A stretch of DNA of 9,647 bases from Anaerolineae bacterium (GCA_023511475.1 JAIMBM010000067.1:1-9647); one strand, 5' to 3'; numbered from the stretch's first letter, positions 1 to 6,654 are shown. The notes: a model not told the origin generated them from the sequence alone. Made by a program: numbers and translations.

Positions 1-1944
1 ATCATCGGGCTGATTCTGTACTTTATCGTGTTGACTTCGAACCTGGTGGTGCAGAGGCAGCGGAACGAGATCGCCGTGCTGCGCAGCCGCGGCTCCTCGG
101 CCGTGCAGATCGTGGCGTTGTACCTGCTGGAGGGCGCAATCCTTGGAGCGATAGCGCTCCTGATTGGGCCGGCCCTCGGGCAGGGCGTGGCGCAGGTCAT
201 GGGGAAGGCGCGCTCGTTCCTGATGTTCGCCCGAAGTGAGAGCCTGGTCATCTCCATCTCAAAGCAGAGTCTGCGGCTGGGCTTTGCTGCGGTGCTGATC
301 TCTCTCTTTGCGAGCCTACTGCCGGCGCTGGGCGCGGCGCGGCACACGATCGTCACCTACAAGCAGGATGTGGCGCGTGCCCTGGAAAAGCCCTGGTGGC
401 AAAAGCTGTATCTGGACTTTATGCTGCTGCTCGTGCCGCTCTACGGCTACTATATGCTGCGGCAGCGGGGCACGATCTCGTTCCTTGGCCGTAATGTTGC
501 ATCGGCGGAGGGTGACCCCTTCCGCAATCCCCTGCTCTTTCTGGTGCCGACCCTGTTCGTCTTTGCCCTGGCGCTGATCTTTATCCGCCTCTTCCCGCTG
601 CTCATGGAGGGGCTCTCGAGGCTGGCGCGGCACATTCCCGAGCCGGCGCCGGTACTGGCGCTGCGGCAACTGGCGCGGTCCTCGAGGCAGTACACCGGGC
701 CGCTGCTGCTGATCACCCTGACGCTTGGCCTGGCCTGCTTCACCGCGTCGATGGCCAAGACGCTGGACCAGGGCCTGGTGGATCAGACCTACTATCAGGT
801 TGGCGCCGACCTGCGCCTGGTCGAGACGGGCGAGTCCAGCGAGCCGCCGGGCGCGTCGGCCTTCATGGGCATGGGCATGGGGACCGGAGGCGGACAGCCA
901 GGTACCAGCCAGGCGGCGAAGGAAGAGGAGCCGGTGTACTGGCTCTTCCTGCCGGTGTCAGAGCACCTGAAGGTCGACGGGGTGCTCGGGGCAGCCCGGA
1001 TTGCTACCTTCAGAAGCTCGATGCGCCTCGGGCAGGGGGAGGTCAGTGCGACGCTCGTGGGCATCGACCGTGTGGACTATCAGCAGGTGGGGTACTTCAG
1101 GCATGACTTTGCGCGGGGCTCTCTGGGAGCGCTCATGAACCGCCTGGCAGCGGACGATAGCGCGGCGCTGGTACCTACCTCGTTGCTCGCGGCGCACGGC
1201 CTGGCGGTGGGTGACCTGATCAACGCACGGGTCAGACTCTACACCGACTCGTACGAGGTGCCGCTGACCATCGTTGGCGTGTGTGACCTGTTCCCAACGG
1301 TCTATCCCGAGGATGGCCCGTTTGTTATCGCGAACCTGGACTATATCTTTGAGCGGATGGGAGGAGAGTATCCTTACGATGTGCTGTTGCGCACCGCGCC
1401 GGGTAGCGACACGCGGAAGATCGTCTCGGCATTGGAGGACGTGGGGCTGCGCATACTGAACACCTACGATGCGCGGCACATGATCAACGAGGAGCGGCAG
1501 CGGCCAGAGCGCCAGGGCATCCTGGGGCTTCTCTCAGTGGGCTTCCTGGCCTCGGCGCTCCTGACGGTGCTGGGGTTTTTGCTGTACTCGTTTCTGTCCT
1601 TCCGGCGGCGGTTCATCGAGCTGGGCATCCTGCGGGCGATCGGCCTCTCGGTGGCGCAGATGGCCGGATTCCTCGGATTTGAGCAGTTTGCCCTGATCAT
1701 GAGCGGTGTGGCGGCCGGTACAGGGTTTGGCGTGTGGGCGAGCAGGTTGTTCATCCCGTTCCTGCAGGTACAGGGTGGGCCGCACCCGCACACTCCGGCC
1801 TTTATCGTGCAGATCGCCTGGGGCGACATCCTCAAGGTCTATGCGATCTTTGGGGCGATGCTGCTGTGCGCTGTTGCTGGCCTGGCATGGCTGCTGGTGC
1901 ACATGCGCATCGCTCAGGCGGTCAAGCTGGGCGAGGCAGTCTAG
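1..1944 (+). CDS. ABC transporter permease, FtsX/MacB type (5'-partial)
   Basis: The reading frame is open from the first base, so the true start lies upstream; 647 residues are visible. It is an integral membrane permease of the FtsX/MacB (DUF214) superfamily, which works with MacB/LolD-type ATPases in export or in extracting envelope lipids and proteins. Hydrophobic segments lie near residues 1-18, 37-66, 92-112, 137-152, 177-200 and 232-252. An extracytoplasmic domain of about 250 residues follows, then a C-terminal group near 505-535, 555-580 and 610-635. The FtsX hallmark (E-[IL]-x-[IV]-L-R-[SA]-x-G, then a helix) appears twice: RNEIAVLRSRG near residue 22 and FIELGILRAIGLS near 538. This fits a duplicated, full-length permease rather than a single four-helix MacB. 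An odd Met/Gly-rich stretch lies at residues 289-301. The next gene, an ATPase, starts 34 bp downstream, so the two are almost certainly co-transcribed. The family call is firm; the substrate is unknown. Confidence 0.93.
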   Translation: MIGLILYFIVLTSNLVVQRQRNEIAVLRSRGSSAVQIVALYLLEGAILGAIALLIGPALGQGVAQVMGKARSFLMFARSESLVISISKQSLRLGFAAVLISLFASLLPALGAARHTIVTYKQDVARALEKPWWQKLYLDFMLLLVPLYGYYMLRQRGTISFLGRNVASAEGDPFRNPLLFLVPTLFVFALALIFIRLFPLLMEGLSRLARHIPEPAPVLALRQLARSSRQYTGPLLLITLTLGLACFTASMAKTLDQGLVDQTYYQVGADLRLVETGESSEPPGASAFMGMGMGTGGGQPGTSQAAKEEEPVYWLFLPVSEHLKVDGVLGAARIATFRSSMRLGQGEVSATLVGIDRVDYQQVGYFRHDFARGSLGALMNRLAADDSAALVPTSLLAAHGLAVGDLINARVRLYTDSYEVPLTIVGVCDLFPTVYPEDGPFVIANLDYIFERMGGEYPYDVLLRTAPGSDTRKIVSALEDVGLRILNTYDARHMINEERQRPERQGILGLLSVGFLASALLTVLGFLLYSFLSFRRRFIELGILRAIGLSVAQMAGFLGFEQFALIMSGVAAGTGFGVWASRLFIPFLQVQGGPHPHTPAFIVQIAWGDILKVYAIFGAMLLCAVAGLAWLLVHMRIAQAVKLGEAV

Positions 1945-1978
1945 ACAGCGTCTGGTCGAGTTCAAGGAAGGTGTCCGC

Positions 1979-3046
1979 ATGGCAGCAGTGGCGGCTTCGG
2001 AAGCGCCCTTTGTCTCGTGCGAGAACCTGGTCAAGATCTACAAGATCGCCGACCTGGAGGTGGTCGCCCTGCAGGGTCTGGACCTGCAGGTGGCGAAAGG
2101 CGAGTTGCTCGCCATAGTCGGCTCGAGTGGCAGTGGCAAGAGCACGCTGCTTAACATTCTCGGAGGGCTCGACAGGCCGACGGCGGGCAAGGTCACGGTA
2201 GGCGGCGTTGATCTGCTCAAGCTCTCAGCACGGGCTCTCACCCGGTATCGGCGGGACAAGGTGGGTTTTGTATGGCAGCAGACCTCCCGCAACCTGATTC
2301 CGTACCTTACGGCTCAGGAGAACGTCGAGCTACCGATGCTGATGGCCGGCAAGTCGCCCCGGCTGGCGCGGGAGTGGGCAAGGGAGCTGCTGGACGCGGT
2401 GGAGCTGGGGGACCGGCGGTCGCACCGACTGGCTCAGCTCTCGGGAGGGCAACAGCAGCGCGTCGCCATCGCTCTGGCGTTGGCCAACGACCCGGAGTTG
2501 CTCCTGGCCGACGAGCCGACCGGCGAGATGGACTCGGCGACGGCGCGGGTGATCTGGGACACCTTCCGGCGCCTGAATGCGCGCTTTGGGCTGACGACCA
2601 TCATCGTCACCCACGATCCCAAGATTGCGCAGGAGGTCGACCGCGTCGTCAGCATCCGCGATGGCAAGACCAGTACCGAGACGGTGCGGCAGGTGGCGCC
2701 CGAGAACCAGCACGCCGGAGCGGGCGCTGCTGCGGAGCTGCTGGGGGCCGGCGAGGCGACCTACGAGGAGTATGTGGTGCTCGATGGTGCGGGCCGTCTC
2801 CAGGTGCCCCGTGAGTATCTCGAGCAGTGGGGCATCGGAACGCGTGCCAAGCTGGAGCTGGTTGAGGACGGGATCCTCATCAAGCCGATCAACGGCGGAA
2901 GGCCTGGGCCGGCGGAAACTGCAGAGGCGGGCCGCAGGACCAGTCTGTACTATGAGGAGGACGCGCCGCCGGAGCCGGCGCACCCACGCTGGCGGCGCAG
3001 GTTGGGGGGTCTGGCGAGCCGCTTTGGGCGGTCGCGCAAGCGCTAG
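1979..3046 (+). CDS. MacB/LolD-type ABC ATPase with C-terminal AbrB-like domain
   Basis: Cytoplasmic ATPase of 355 aa. The ATG at 1979 was chosen because an AAGGAAGG ribosome site (1964-1971) sits 7 nt ahead and homology to the family begins there; the frame is open further upstream, but that part only overlaps the permease gene. Visible motifs: Walker A GSSGSGKST (48-56), Q-loop Q100/Q101, signature LSGGQQQR (154-161), Walker B LLLADEP with catalytic E179, and switch H212. The nucleotide-binding domain ends near residue 235, which is the usual full length for this family. About 120 residues are extra: an Ala/Gly linker, then residues 262-304 (YEEYVVLDGAGRLQVP..., ending GILIKPI). That segment has the V-x-x-x-G-R-[IL]-x-[IV]-P-x-x-x-[LR] pattern and the final beta hairpin of SpoVT/AbrB domains. 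An Arg-rich basic tail closes the protein. It powers the neighbouring permease. The role of the AbrB-like domain, whether dimerisation or DNA binding, is inference. Confidence 0.92.
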   Translation: MAAVAASEAPFVSCENLVKIYKIADLEVVALQGLDLQVAKGELLAIVGSSGSGKSTLLNILGGLDRPTAGKVTVGGVDLLKLSARALTRYRRDKVGFVWQQTSRNLIPYLTAQENVELPMLMAGKSPRLAREWARELLDAVELGDRRSHRLAQLSGGQQQRVAIALALANDPELLLADEPTGEMDSATARVIWDTFRRLNARFGLTTIIVTHDPKIAQEVDRVVSIRDGKTSTETVRQVAPENQHAGAGAAAELLGAGEATYEEYVVLDGAGRLQVPREYLEQWGIGTRAKLELVEDGILIKPINGGRPGPAETAEAGRRTSLYYEEDAPPEPAHPRWRRRLGGLASRFGRSRKR

Positions 3047-3064
3047 CGCCCACGTCGTGGGCGC
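3046..3064 (+). promoter_or_regulatory. Intercistronic GC hairpin between the two ATPase genes
   Basis: GCGCCCAC-GTC-GTGGGCGC is a perfect 8-bp stem with a 3-nt loop, and its first base is the last base of the TAG stop codon. No T-run follows, so it is probably not an intrinsic terminator. An RNA-stability or partial-attenuation element between co-transcribed cistrons is the likelier reading. The structure is seen in the sequence; the function is inferred. Confidence 0.5.
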
Positions 3065-3087
3065 GGCACCGGGCAGCGAGATGAGAG

Positions 3088-3840
3088 ATGGCCACTGAGA
3101 GAGCGTCGGTAGATCAGGATGGGCGGGCCGGGGCTGGCCTGGCCGAGGATGCAGTGATTGTGGAGACGGTGGACCTGCGCCGGGTCTACCAGGTCGGGAG
3201 CGAGCAGGTTCACGCTCTGCGTGGCGTGAACCTGAAGATCCGGCGTGGCCAGTTTGTGGCTTTCAAGGGGCGGTCCGGATCGGGCAAGACAACGCTGCTC
3301 AACCTCATTGGGGGCCTCGATCAGCCTACCTCAGGGAAGGTGTACCTGTTTGGGAGGGAGATCAGCTCGCTTTCGGAGGCGGAGCGGACAAGGCTGCGGC
3401 GCGACAAGCTGGGGTTTGTGTTCCAGTCCTTCGCTCTGATTCCGACCTTTACCGCCTATGAGAATGTGGAGCTGCCGTTGAGGATTGCCCGGGTCAGCGC
3501 ACGCGAGCGACGGGAGCGGGCGATGCACTGCCTGACGGTTGTGGGCTTGCGCCGCTGGGCGAATCACCGGCCCTTTGAGATGTCTGGCGGGCAGCAACAG
3601 CGGCTCTCCATCGCACGAGCCCTCGTGCGGAGCCCGGAGATTATCATTGCTGACGAGCCGACGGGCGAGCTGGATAGCGAGACCGGCCGGCGCATCATTC
3701 TGCTGTTCCAGCAGCTGGTGCGGGAGGAGGGTGTCACCATCCTCATGGCCACCCACGACCCGACAGTGGACGAGTTCGTGTCGGATGTGTATCAGCTCGT
3801 CGACGGGCAGATTGTGGACCATATCAGCTACGGGGGCTGA
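3088..3840 (+). CDS. ABC transporter ATP-binding protein, MacB/LolD type
   Basis: A 250-aa stand-alone nucleotide-binding subunit, normal length for the LolD/MacB/FtsE-like group. Motifs: Walker A GRSGSGKTT (61-69), Q-loop Q113, signature MSGGQQQR (165-172, Met in place of the usual Leu), Walker B IIIADEP with E190 (185-191), D-loop ELD (194-196), and switch H223. About 25 acidic, Gly/Ala-rich residues precede the first core strand. The ATG at 3088 has only a weak purine-rich ribosome site (GCGAGATGAGAG). An earlier ATG at 3081 is in another frame and stops at once. The gene follows the first ATPase by 41 bp and is the last gene of the operon before the terminator. Two different ATPases downstream of one permease suggest either a heterodimeric motor or a second permease encoded upstream of the window. 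The family call is firm; the transported substrate cannot be read. Confidence 0.93.
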   Translation: MATERASVDQDGRAGAGLAEDAVIVETVDLRRVYQVGSEQVHALRGVNLKIRRGQFVAFKGRSGSGKTTLLNLIGGLDQPTSGKVYLFGREISSLSEAERTRLRRDKLGFVFQSFALIPTFTAYENVELPLRIARVSARERRERAMHCLTVVGLRRWANHRPFEMSGGQQQRLSIARALVRSPEIIIADEPTGELDSETGRRIILLFQQLVREEGVTILMATHDPTVDEFVSDVYQLVDGQIVDHISYGG

Positions 3841-3872
3841 TGGGGAGCCGGCCGATTCCCGGGGGAATATGG

Positions 3873-3912
3873 AGCGCCCCGCCTGCATGAGAGGCGGGGC
3901 GCTTACTCTTTG
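3873..3912 (+). terminator. Intrinsic terminator of the ABC operon
   Basis: A perfect 12-bp stem AGCGCCCCGCCT (3873-3884) and AGGCGGGGCGCT (3892-3903) has a 7-nt loop GCATGAG and is followed by the T-rich TACTCTTTG. It lies 33 bp after the stop of the second ATPase gene. It ends the ABC transcript and insulates the tRNA gene. Confidence 0.85.
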
Positions 3913-3991
3913 GCCGGCCAGCGGATGTGCGGCCGCCGACGGATCGATGGCAGAAAGCGGAGCGGGTGCGATGCCGCGATGCCTGCAATGC

Positions 3992-4020
3992 TTGCGCCCG
4001 GCGTCCATCCGTGCTAGAAT
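3992..4020 (+). promoter_or_regulatory. Sigma-70-like promoter of tRNA-Arg
   Basis: The -35 box TTGCGC (3992-3997), a 17-bp spacer and the -10 box TAGAAT (4015-4020) lie 10 nt upstream of the tRNA 5' end. This places transcription start a few bases before the mature tRNA. Spacing is ideal and both boxes match at about 4-5 of 6 positions. Confidence 0.7.
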
Positions 4021-4030
4021 CACCCTGCAC

Positions 4031-4106
4031 GCGCCCGTAGCTCAACGGACAGAGCGTCTGACTTCGAATCAGCAGGCTGTGGGTTCGAATCCCGCCGGGC
4101 GCGCCA
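4031..4106 (+). tRNA. tRNA-Arg (anticodon UCG), CCA encoded
   Basis: A complete 76-nt cloverleaf. The acceptor stem GCGCCCG/CGGGCGC is perfect, the D arm is GCTC/GAGC, the anticodon loop CTTCGAA carries TCG at 4064-4066 (reads CGA), and the T arm is GTGGG-TTCGAAT-CCCGC. The discriminator is G and the CCA is encoded. The terminal anticodon-stem pair is a T27/C43 mismatch; the other four pairs are Watson-Crick. The gene has its own promoter upstream and an intrinsic terminator downstream. Its 3' half recurs at 6532-6569. Confidence 0.96.
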
Positions 4107-4167
4107 ACCGCAACTCGTTGCCTTGTGCCGAGAGCGCCCCCTGCCCGTCCTGGGCAAGGGGTCTTTT
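4066..4167 (+). repeat. Left copy of tRNA-Arg 3'-half plus terminator direct repeat
   Basis: This stretch starts at the third anticodon base and runs through the T arm, acceptor stem and downstream terminator. It recurs in the same orientation at 6532-6632. The first 38 nt match at 37 positions (the single change is A4074 to G6540). The flank is more diverged, and the CC of the CCA end is lost in the right copy. The layout, an intact tRNA on the left and a 3' fragment on the right, is what integration at a tRNA 3' end leaves behind. An old tandem duplication of the tRNA locus would look similar. Confidence 0.75.
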
Positions 4168-4169
4168 AT
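4137..4169 (+). terminator. Intrinsic terminator after tRNA-Arg
   Basis: The stem CCCCCTGCCC (4137-4146) and GGGCAAGGGG (4152-4161) has one internal C/A mismatch and a 5-nt loop GTCCT, followed by TCTTTTAT. A near-copy lies at 6602-6632. Confidence 0.8.
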
Positions 4170-4426
4170 CGCGGCACGTGTCAGACGAACTGAAGATTCT
4201 TCCGCTCCCTGTGGCCAACCTGGCTGGGGAGGTGGCTGCCTCTCGCGGATAAGCACCCCCAGCCATAGCGTCGACTCTGTTGGTGCCGGCTGGGGAGCGC
4301 GTCCTCTGCCGCGCTGGGGAAGCAGGTTTTCATGCCGCGGCGGACCTGCTCAGGGATAAGAACAACCTCCTGGCCACCCGTCCTGCTCGGGTCCGCTATG
4401 TCGCTGGTGTGGCGCGCAACCCCGCA
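4170..4426. other. Non-coding stretch between the tRNA terminator and the HdeD-like gene
   Basis: No convincing gene is seen on either strand. It holds two inverted-repeat systems. One is GGCTGGGG (4222-4229), its complement CCCCAGCC (4257-4264), and a second GGCTGGGG (4288-4295). The other is AGCAGGT (4321-4327) with ACCTGCT (4344-4350). Either could lie in the 3' end of the minus-strand HdeD-like transcript, but neither has a clear T-run, so no terminator is called. Confidence 0.5.
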
Positions 4427-4981
4427 CTACGTTCTTCGCCCCTCCTCGAGTGCGCGCAGCCGGAAGGCCACGATGAGGTGCAGCACGCCGTAGACCACGG
4501 CAAAGAACCCGATGAGGGTCGCCAGTGCCAGTGCGCCGGCACCCGGCGCGAACAGCACGATCAGGCCGAAGATCACCGACACGATGCCGGTCAGGACGAG
4601 CAGCCACGCGTCGGGGATCTCTCGGCGCCACTCGACGCCAATGATGATCTCTACGAGCCCCAGCGCGGCAGCCCACGAACCGATGATCAAGAGTAGGATC
4701 AGCCCTGTGATGCCGGGCCATATGAGGGTGACGACCCCCGCGGCGATGCCGACCAGCCCAAGGATCACCAGGCTCCAGTCGACGCCGCGCGCCTCCGGTC
4801 GCCGTATTCCGGATACCAGCGCCAAAACGCCATCTACTAAGGCAAAGATGCCAAAGATGTAGACGAGCGTCAGCAGCGAGGGCCGGGGCCAGAGCAGGAA
4901 CAGCACGCCGAACACCAAGGCTGCCCCGCCGCGCAGGGCAATCGCCTGCCAGTTGCGGATGTACCGTTGACCTGTTGTCAC
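4427..4981 (-). CDS. HdeD/DUF308 family membrane protein
   Basis: A 184-aa integral membrane protein of the HdeD-like (DUF308) family, named for an Escherichia coli acid-resistance protein; the biochemical activity of the family is unknown. The start is the GTG at 4981-4979: a strong AGGAGG (4993-4988, complement) sits 6 nt ahead, and the first residues VTTGQRYIRNWQ lead straight into the family pattern. An ATG 30 codons further up lacks such a site. Six short hydrophobic helices are arranged as three pairs, with repeating L-x-G-[IV]-x-x-[IV]-x-x-G-x-x-x-[LV] blocks (LRGGAALVFGVLFLLWP, LGLVGIAAGVVTLIWPG, LTGIVSVIFGLIVLFAP). The repeated P after each helix is typical of the family. The end is basic and acidic (RLRALEEGRRT). 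It lies 117 bp downstream of the AI-2E family gene on the same strand and may share its transcript. Confidence 0.88.
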   Translation of the reverse strand: MTTGQRYIRNWQAIALRGGAALVFGVLFLLWPRPSLLTLVYIFGIFALVDGVLALVSGIRRPEARGVDWSLVILGLVGIAAGVVTLIWPGITGLILLLIIGSWAAALGLVEIIIGVEWRREIPDAWLLVLTGIVSVIFGLIVLFAPGAGALALATLIGFFAVVYGVLHLIVAFRLRALEEGRRT

Positions 4982-5098
4982 CTGCCACCTCCTCGCGAAA
5001 TGCGCCACCAGCCGTCTGGTCTGCCCTGAGCAAACAATGTGCCAACTGTCATGCCCAAACAAGTTGTTCATCTGGCGGTCTAGAGTCCACAGCAGGCC

Positions 5099-6148
5099 CT
5101 ACGGCTGGGGTGCTGCGGGCGGGCTCTCGGCCCGGGCGCTCATGGCAGCGGCCAGCCAGCGGGTCTCATTGTAGCTCTCGAGCGCCAGCTTGATCGCAAT
5201 GGTCAGGGGCACCGCCAGGAGAGCGCCGAGGGGACCGAGCACCCAGGCCCAGAATAGCAGAGAGATGAGCACGGTGACGACCGACAGGTTGAGGCCGGCA
5301 CCCGTGATCCGAGGTGTGATGAAGCTATCGACCACAAAGTTGATCGCAACGATCCCCCCCGCTGCGACCAGGGCACGCCCTGGCCCGTACTGGGCGAGGG
5401 CCAGCAAGACGGGCGGCACCGAGGCCAGAATGAGGCCGATGGTGGGGATATAGCTGAGCACGAAAGCGAGCAGCCCCCAAAAGACCGCAAGGTCGACCCC
5501 CAGAACGGCCAGCCATACCGCCAGCGCCGTCGCGAGGATCAGGTTGTTGATACTGCTGATACGCAGATAGGCCTGGATGCGGCCGCTGAGCCGGCCGAGA
5601 CCCTGCCACAGCGGGTTGTTGCCCGCCACCTGGCTCCCGACCCGGGCCTCGAAGCCCGGCAGGTCGAGCAGAATGAACACGGCCACGAGCAGGATCAGGC
5701 CCACCCCGCTGAGCGCACTGCCGAGGGCATCCACGATCCTCAACCCAGCGGTGGCCAGCGCACTAACATCCAGGCCCTGCAGCAGCTGCGGCAGATCGAT
5801 GTCCCGCGCCGCCAGCCAGGCCTGGACCGCGGCCTGTTCGTCGGCCAGGTTCTGCTGGTAGGTAGGCAGGTTCTGCGCGAGCTCGCTTAGCGCACTCGCG
5901 ACAATGGCGGCGAACAACAGGCCTGCCAGAAGCAAGGCGAGGATCAGGACGAGGATGGCCAGTCCGCTGGGTAAGCCCTTGCGCTGCAACCAGCGGAATG
6001 CCGGTGCCAGGGCTGTCGCCAGGATTGCCGCGAAGAGCACGGGTACCAGTATCTGAGCCGAGGCGCGCATCCCGGCCACGACGATGACAAGGCTGGCAGT
6101 GACGATCAGAAACCGGGAGACTGGCGACCAACTCTCGCTATGCTGCAT
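5099..6148 (-). CDS. AI-2E family transporter (TqsA/PerM-like)
   Basis: A 349-aa polytopic membrane protein of the AI-2E transporter family (Pfam AI-2E_transport). Known members include TqsA, PerM and Na+/H+ antiporters, so autoinducer-2 transport should not be assumed. The start at 6148 (MQHSESW) was chosen because GGAGG (6160-6156, complement) lies 7 nt ahead; ATGs at 6154 and 6172 are too close to that site or lie before it. Paired N-terminal helices (about 12-30 and 32-48) and a third near 62-84 come first. A soluble Gln/Ala/Leu-rich segment follows (about 88-140), then five or so helices. C-terminal family blocks are present: SYIPTIG, NFVVDSFITPRITG, GLNLSVVTVLISLLFWAWVLG and GALLAVPLT. 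The tail is Ala/Pro-rich. Full length for the family. No clear promoter was found upstream. Confidence 0.92.
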   Translation of the reverse strand: MQHSESWSPVSRFLIVTASLVIVVAGMRASAQILVPVLFAAILATALAPAFRWLQRKGLPSGLAILVLILALLLAGLLFAAIVASALSELAQNLPTYQQNLADEQAAVQAWLAARDIDLPQLLQGLDVSALATAGLRIVDALGSALSGVGLILLVAVFILLDLPGFEARVGSQVAGNNPLWQGLGRLSGRIQAYLRISSINNLILATALAVWLAVLGVDLAVFWGLLAFVLSYIPTIGLILASVPPVLLALAQYGPGRALVAAGGIVAINFVVDSFITPRITGAGLNLSVVTVLISLLFWAWVLGPLGALLAVPLTIAIKLALESYNETRWLAAAMSARAESPPAAPQP

Positions 6149-6531
6149 GGGCATTCCTCCGGGCCGGCGCATGGCCTTTCCACCGCCATCAGGTGAGGTC
6201 GGACCCCTTGGCCCGCGGGCCGCCCGGGTGCCGTGGCCAAGCAGGAGAAGGTGCCGTTCCTAGCCTGATGGCTTCGAGCCTCGGAACCCTCGGCCTGTGC
6301 AGGGCAACGCAGCAACAACCGTGCCTCTGAACTAGAGAAAGAGGAGGCTCTTGGGGTATGACCTTGCGGCCACTGGCATCAGGTCTGACAGGGCGTATGC
6401 TGGGGCCGGAAACGCCAGTGCCTTGCTCGCGGAAGTCACGAGCCACTAGAACCAGGCGACGGCAGGTGAAGCGCCACTGCGTGTCGTGGTATGATGCCTG
6501 TCGGGACCCAAGCTGTCCGCCAGTTGGCCCG
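6149..6531. other. Non-coding stretch between the AI-2E gene and the tRNA remnant
   Basis: No gene is supported. It holds the AI-2E ribosome site (6156-6160), a 12-bp palindrome GGCCCGCGGGCC (6210-6221), and an inverted repeat GCCATCAGG (6185-6193) / CCTGATGGC (6264-6272). A -10-like TATGAT (6490-6495) lies 37 nt before the tRNA-like fragment, with no good -35. It may be a relic of the promoter of a former second tRNA gene. Confidence 0.4.
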
Positions 6532-6632
6532 GAATCAGCGGGCTGTGGGTTCGAATCCCGCCGGGCGCGAACCCCAATTCGCGGGCTGGTTTCGAGAGCG
6601 ACCCCCTGCCCCTCGTGGGCAAGGGGTCCTTT
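6532..6632 (+). pseudogene. tRNA-Arg 3'-half remnant with its terminator (right repeat copy)
   Basis: Positions 6532-6569 reproduce the tRNA-Arg gene from the third anticodon base to the discriminator at 37 of 38 positions. The T arm and 3' acceptor strand are intact. No matching 5' acceptor strand (GCGCCCG) precedes it and the CCA is broken, so it cannot make a normal tRNA. The terminator copy CCCCCTGCCC (6602-6611) / GGGCAAGGGG (6617-6626) with TCCTTT is kept. Reading: the right attachment-like scar of an insertion, or the survivor of a duplicated tRNA gene. Confidence 0.75.
6602..6632 (+). terminator. Second copy of the tRNA terminator
   Basis: A 10-bp stem with one mismatch and the loop CTCGT, followed by TCCTTT on the plus strand. 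It lies 22 bp beyond the stop of the minus-strand SnoaL-like gene. It could also form in that transcript, but with a weaker downstream run on that strand. Confidence 0.6.
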
Positions 6633-6654
6633 GCTTGTCTTTGGAGCGGTCGGC

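Noticed and set aside
1706..1978. Upstream extension of the first ATPase overlapping the permease gene
   Set aside because: The added residues are a frame-shifted shadow of the permease; a ribosome site and family homology support the ATG at 1979.
4020..4266. Minus-strand reading frames crossing tRNA-Arg that contain RRDSNPQPADS
   Set aside because: This peptide is the well-known false translation of the antisense of a tRNA T arm and anticodon arm; the DNA is a tRNA gene.
5099..6148. Reading the AI-2E family gene as a quorum-sensing exporter
   Set aside because: Family members have varied substrates and there is no luxS or other autoinducer gene in view.
6360..6490. Cobalamin-riboswitch-like GCCACTG at about 6472
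   Set aside because: The B12-box and other core elements are absent and no B12-related gene follows.
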